Source: Lentisphaeria bacterium (GTDB lineage: Bacteria > Verrucomicrobiota > Lentisphaeria > Victivallales > UBA1829). Taken from it: DNA of 8,690 nt. The stretch lies in contig DXVA01000074.1 of assembly GCA_019408975.1 (NCBI GenBank), positions 6,697 through 15,386 of the forward strand, given 5' to 3'. Both the position numbers and the translations under genes were made by a program. Positions 6,920 through 8,690 of this stretch are shown one piece after another. The notes under the pieces are model-generated. The model was not told the origin of the DNA. It made no database searches and worked only from the letters and a program-made list of their open reading frames with translations. Positions within the stretch are counted from its first letter, which is position 1, and every line of letters begins with the position of its first letter.

Positions 6920-8173
6920 ATGCAGTTACGCCCGAAAATCGCACCTTACATTGTCGAAATCATTTCCCAGCTCCAGAACGCAGGTTACGAAGCATACATT
7001 GTCGGCGGCGCGGTCCGCGACTTTCTGCTGAACCGCCAGCCGAAAGATTACGACCTTTCCACCTCGGCAACGCCCGAACAGATCAAGAAAGTATTCCGTG
7101 ACCGCCATGTCCTGATCATCGGCAAGCGTTTCCGCCTGGTTCACCTGCACCACCACGGGGAAATCATCGAAATCAGCACCTTCCGCAAACGGCCGCAGGA
7201 TCAGACCGAACTGCGCCGTCCCGGAAAACAGGCGCCCGAACACATGATCTTTCAGGACAATGAGTTCGGTACCGCGGAGGAGGACGCATGGAGGCGTGAT
7301 TTCACAATCAACGCTATCTTCTACGATCCGGTCAACGACAAAATCGTGGACTATACCGGCATGGGCATGAAAGACCTTGCGGCGAAAACCGTCCGCTCGA
7401 TCGGCGATCCCGTCCTGCGTTTTGAAGAAGACCCCGTCCGCATTCTGCGCGCCCTGAAGCTCGTCGGGCAATACGACTTCACGATGGATGCGGAAACGGA
7501 AGCGGCGGTCGCGAAATGCATTGAATTCATCGTCCATGCCTCGGCGTCGCGCCTGACGCTCGAACTGGAAAAGATACTGAAAAACCCTTACGGGCACCTG
7601 ATTCTTGAAACTTTCCACAGATACGGTTTCCTGAAACGCTTTCTCCCGTTCATCGATTCCTGCTGGGGGACTCCGGCATGTGATTACATGCTGAAACTGC
7701 TGGAGGAGCGCAACCGCCGTATTCTGGAAGGGAAATACCGGGACAGCATTTCGCTTGCAATGTCGATCATGACTCTGCCGTTTGCCGAAAAACTGATCTC
7801 CAACCGGGAGCCGGGACAGCTCTGGAACTTTCTCCCCGACATCGCCGAGGATCTGCGGCAGATACTACTGAAAGTGCTCAAGCCGGGAACCCCGACCAAG
7901 CGCGCAGTGGCGGCAGCCGTCCGCACTCTGATGCTTCAGGAACGGATCAAGAATCTGATGATCAAGAAACTGATTTCGCATCCGGGTTACCCCCATGCCC
8001 GCGAGCTCGGCATCATCCAGAACAACGTCATGTGGAAATTCTGGCACTACGAGGAACAGCTGCTCCCGCCGGAACCGCGCAGCGAAAAACGCAGGCGCGG
8101 GCGCAGGCACGGCAGAAAACGTTTTGCCGCTCCTGTTCCCGCAGGCGAGACCACGACGGGAACATATCACTGA
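6920..8173 (+). CDS. pcnB: Poly(A) polymerase / CCA tRNA nucleotidyltransferase family protein (PcnB-like)
   Basis: This class II nucleotidyltransferase adds A residues to RNA 3' ends (poly(A) polymerase I) or CCA to tRNAs. Its 417 residues show the head-domain motif VGGAVRDFLL (28-37), the metal-binding D43 and D45 in PKDYDLSTSATP, and a third acidic strand EIIEISTFR (81-89). RRDFTINAIFYD (125-136) and the nucleotide-selecting EEDPVRILRALKL (169-181) follow. Two traits favour PcnB over CCA-adding enzymes: the GKRFRLVHL block (68-76), and a strongly basic tail (RSEKRRRGRRHGRKR, 387-401) like the RNA-binding end of PcnB. Motifs alone cannot fully separate the two activities. There is no clear Shine-Dalgarno before the ATG; the 12-base gap after nadB (TCAGAAATCATT) suggests translation is coupled to nadB. 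Family assignment is secure, the exact activity likely. Confidence 0.9.
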   Translation: MQLRPKIAPYIVEIISQLQNAGYEAYIVGGAVRDFLLNRQPKDYDLSTSATPEQIKKVFRDRHVLIIGKRFRLVHLHHHGEIIEISTFRKRPQDQTELRRPGKQAPEHMIFQDNEFGTAEEDAWRRDFTINAIFYDPVNDKIVDYTGMGMKDLAAKTVRSIGDPVLRFEEDPVRILRALKLVGQYDFTMDAETEAAVAKCIEFIVHASASRLTLELEKILKNPYGHLILETFHRYGFLKRFLPFIDSCWGTPACDYMLKLLEERNRRILEGKYRDSISLAMSIMTLPFAEKLISNREPGQLWNFLPDIAEDLRQILLKVLKPGTPTKRAVAAAVRTLMLQERIKNLMIKKLISHPGYPHARELGIIQNNVMWKFWHYEEQLLPPEPRSEKRRRGRRHGRKRFAAPVPAGETTTGTYH

Positions 8174-8195
8174 TTCATGCGGTCCAACGTATGAG

Positions 8196-8201
8196 GGAGG
8201 G
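8196..8201 (+). promoter_or_regulatory. Strong Shine-Dalgarno site for the small membrane protein
   Basis: GGAGGG ends 4 bases before the ATG at 8206. It is the best ribosome binding site in the plus-strand block. It identifies 8206, rather than the in-frame ATGs at 8032 or 8191, as the start. Confidence 0.7.
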
Positions 8202-8205
8202 ACTC

Positions 8206-8538
8206 ATGAAACCTTTACTGAAACTTCTGCTGATTCTGATCTGCGTGCCGGTCTGCGTGATTCTGTTTTTCCTGCTGATCCCGGTTCTGTTGATCCTGAT
8301 GATTTTCTTTTCGCTGCTGTCCAACCGCGGCTGGAACGGCGGACTGCGCTGGTACAGTTCCACGACCTTTCCGCGCGGAGGCAGGCAATCCGCCTCCCCT
8401 GCCCCGGAGGAATCCTCTGCGGACTGCGATATCGAATGCACTGTAATCGACTCCAAAATCGTCGATCCGTCCGCCCCGGACAAATCCGCCGGACAGCTGG
8501 GAAGCGGCAATGCCAGGCAAGAGCGCGACGATTCCTGA
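8206..8538 (+). CDS. Small membrane-anchored protein of unknown function
   Basis: I do not recognise this 110-residue protein. Residues 4-38 form one long uninterrupted hydrophobic stretch (Leu, Ile, Val, Phe with two Cys), long enough for one extended or two tightly packed membrane helices. A short basic, aromatic linker follows (residues 39-60, with RGWNGGLRWYSS), then a hydrophilic tail with an acidic segment (69-88: EESSADCDIECTVIDSKIVD) and a charged end. No lipobox is evident. The start rests on the GGAGGG site just upstream. An in-frame extension back to 8032 would overlap the 3' end of pcnB with low-complexity basic sequence and is probably not translated. The gene follows pcnB by 32 bases and is probably co-transcribed with nadB and pcnB. 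The tail resembles the cytoplasmic ends of small uncharacterised membrane proteins, but no function can be proposed. Confidence 0.75.
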   Translation: MKPLLKLLLILICVPVCVILFFLLIPVLLILMIFFSLLSNRGWNGGLRWYSSTTFPRGGRQSASPAPEESSADCDIECTVIDSKIVDPSAPDKSAGQLGSGNARQERDDS

Positions 8539-8546
8539 TTCCCCGT

Positions 8547-8574
8547 TTGATTTTCCTGAAAAACACATTATTTT
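8547..8574 (+). promoter_or_regulatory. Candidate promoter downstream of the small membrane protein gene
   Basis: TTGATT (8547-8552) and TATTTT (8569-8574) are 16 bases apart, each with four of six matches to the sigma-70 consensus, in a locally AT-rich stretch. It would start transcription near 8581, reading through the inverted repeats at 8590-8679 towards the right edge. The evidence is sequence match and position only. Confidence 0.3.
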
Positions 8575-8589
8575 ACCGGAAAAATGAAC

Positions 8590-8614
8590 ACCCCCGGTGC
8601 AGAGCACGCGGGGT
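8590..8614. repeat. Inverted repeat (two-part stem), possible terminator or leader hairpin
   Basis: ACCCC (8590-8594) pairs with GGGGT (8610-8614). Inside a 2x2 internal loop, GTGC (8597-8600) pairs with GCAC (8604-8607) around an AGA loop. On the minus strand the stem is followed by GTTCATTTTTCC, a T-rich run that would suit a terminator for a minus-strand gene beyond the window. On the plus strand no T-run follows, so there it would act only as leader structure. Confidence 0.45.
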
Positions 8615-8631
8615 ATCGGGGATTTCGCCTG

Positions 8632-8679
8632 CGGTGACCAGCTTATTCCGCTGGACCGAAGCAGGACTGAAAGTCCTGC
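8632..8679. repeat. Two adjacent strong inverted repeats at the right edge
   Basis: First stem: CGGT (8632-8635) plus CCAGC (8638-8642) pair with GCTGG (8650-8654) plus ACCG (8655-8658), nine pairs with a bulged GA and a 7-base loop. Second stem, three bases on: GCAGGACT (8661-8668) pairs with AGTCCTGC (8672-8679), eight pairs around a GAA loop. They could be part of a structured RNA cut off by the window edge, or chance structure inside a new coding sequence. I could not match them to tmRNA, RNase P RNA, SRP RNA, a tRNA or a common riboswitch. Confidence 0.45.
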
Positions 8680-8690
8680 ACGAAGCATTT
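8634..8690 (+). CDS. Possible N-terminus of a further gene (partial)
   Basis: From the GTG at 8634 the frame is open to the window edge and reads MTSLFRWTEAGLKVLHEAF. Its amino-acid balance and codon choice resemble the genes on the left. The other two plus-strand frames either contain TGA codons or use rarer Arg codons. A weak purine-rich stretch, GGGGAT (8618-8623), lies about 10 bases upstream, and a candidate promoter is at 8547-8574. Only 19 codons are visible and they overlap the two inverted repeats at 8632-8679, so this may instead be non-coding. No family can be named. Confidence 0.3.
   Translation, partial: MTSLFRWTEAGLKVLHEAF

Noticed and set aside
8032..8205. 58-residue N-terminal extension of the small membrane protein
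   Set aside because: It overlaps the 3' end of pcnB in another frame, reads as Arg/Ala-rich shadow sequence, and the strong GGAGGG site directs initiation at 8206.
8584..8637. ATG-initiated 17-codon frame followed by TGA, considered as a leader peptide or a selenoprotein with recoded TGA
   Set aside because: There is no ribosome site before the ATG. A second TGA follows shortly after in the same frame, and no selenocysteine-insertion element or known selenoprotein motif is visible.
8215..8688. 157-codon minus-strand open frame at the right end
   Set aside because: It is antisense to the small membrane protein and crosses the AT-rich intergenic gap. Its composition is Arg/Gly/Ser-rich with no motif.

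Overview
This 8.7 kb window looks like chromosomal DNA of a Gram-negative bacterium. It has roughly 55 percent GC, tightly packed housekeeping genes and no mobile elements. An apolipoprotein N-acyltransferase implies triacylated lipoproteins and hence an outer membrane. The mix of a TolB/oligogalacturonate-lyase-like beta-propeller protein, an unusual carbon-nitrogen hydrolase/phosphodiesterase fusion and a lone nadB would suit the Planctomycetes-Verrucomicrobia-Lentisphaerae group, perhaps a gut-type Lentisphaerae. That placement is an impression from protein style, not a demonstrated assignment.

Layout, left to right. (1) 2-406, plus strand: the C-terminal end of a beta-propeller protein that begins before the window. 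(2) A GC-rich inverted repeat at 420-454 sits where this gene converges with the minus-strand block. (3) The minus-strand block, read from right to left, is lnt (5126 to 3366), a metal-dependent amidohydrolase (3243 to 2080) and a nitrilase-GDPD fusion (2057 to 474). The last two are 22 bases apart and clearly form one unit. lnt is separated from them by 122 bases containing a possible terminator. (4) A divergent intergenic region (5127-5239) separates lnt from the plus-strand block: nadB (5240-6907), pcnB (6920-8173) and a small membrane protein (8206-8538), with gaps of 12 and 32 bases. (5) The right end (8539-8690) holds an AT-rich promoter-like stretch, three strong inverted repeats and possibly the GTG start of a further gene that runs off the window.

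How the genes relate. nadB (first step of de novo NAD synthesis) and pcnB (RNA polyadenylation or tRNA CCA addition) are housekeeping functions that share a transcript without an obvious biochemical link. The minus-strand block is the more interesting part. Two members carry a nitrilase-fold amidase or acyltransferase domain, one of these is fused to a glycerophosphodiesterase domain, and the fusion is paired with an amidohydrolase. A role in turnover of phospholipid head groups or N-acylated glycerophosphodiesters is possible but remains inference. I see no CRISPR array, rRNA, tRNA, insertion sequence, prophage or defence system. No stretch over about 300 bases lacks a gene.
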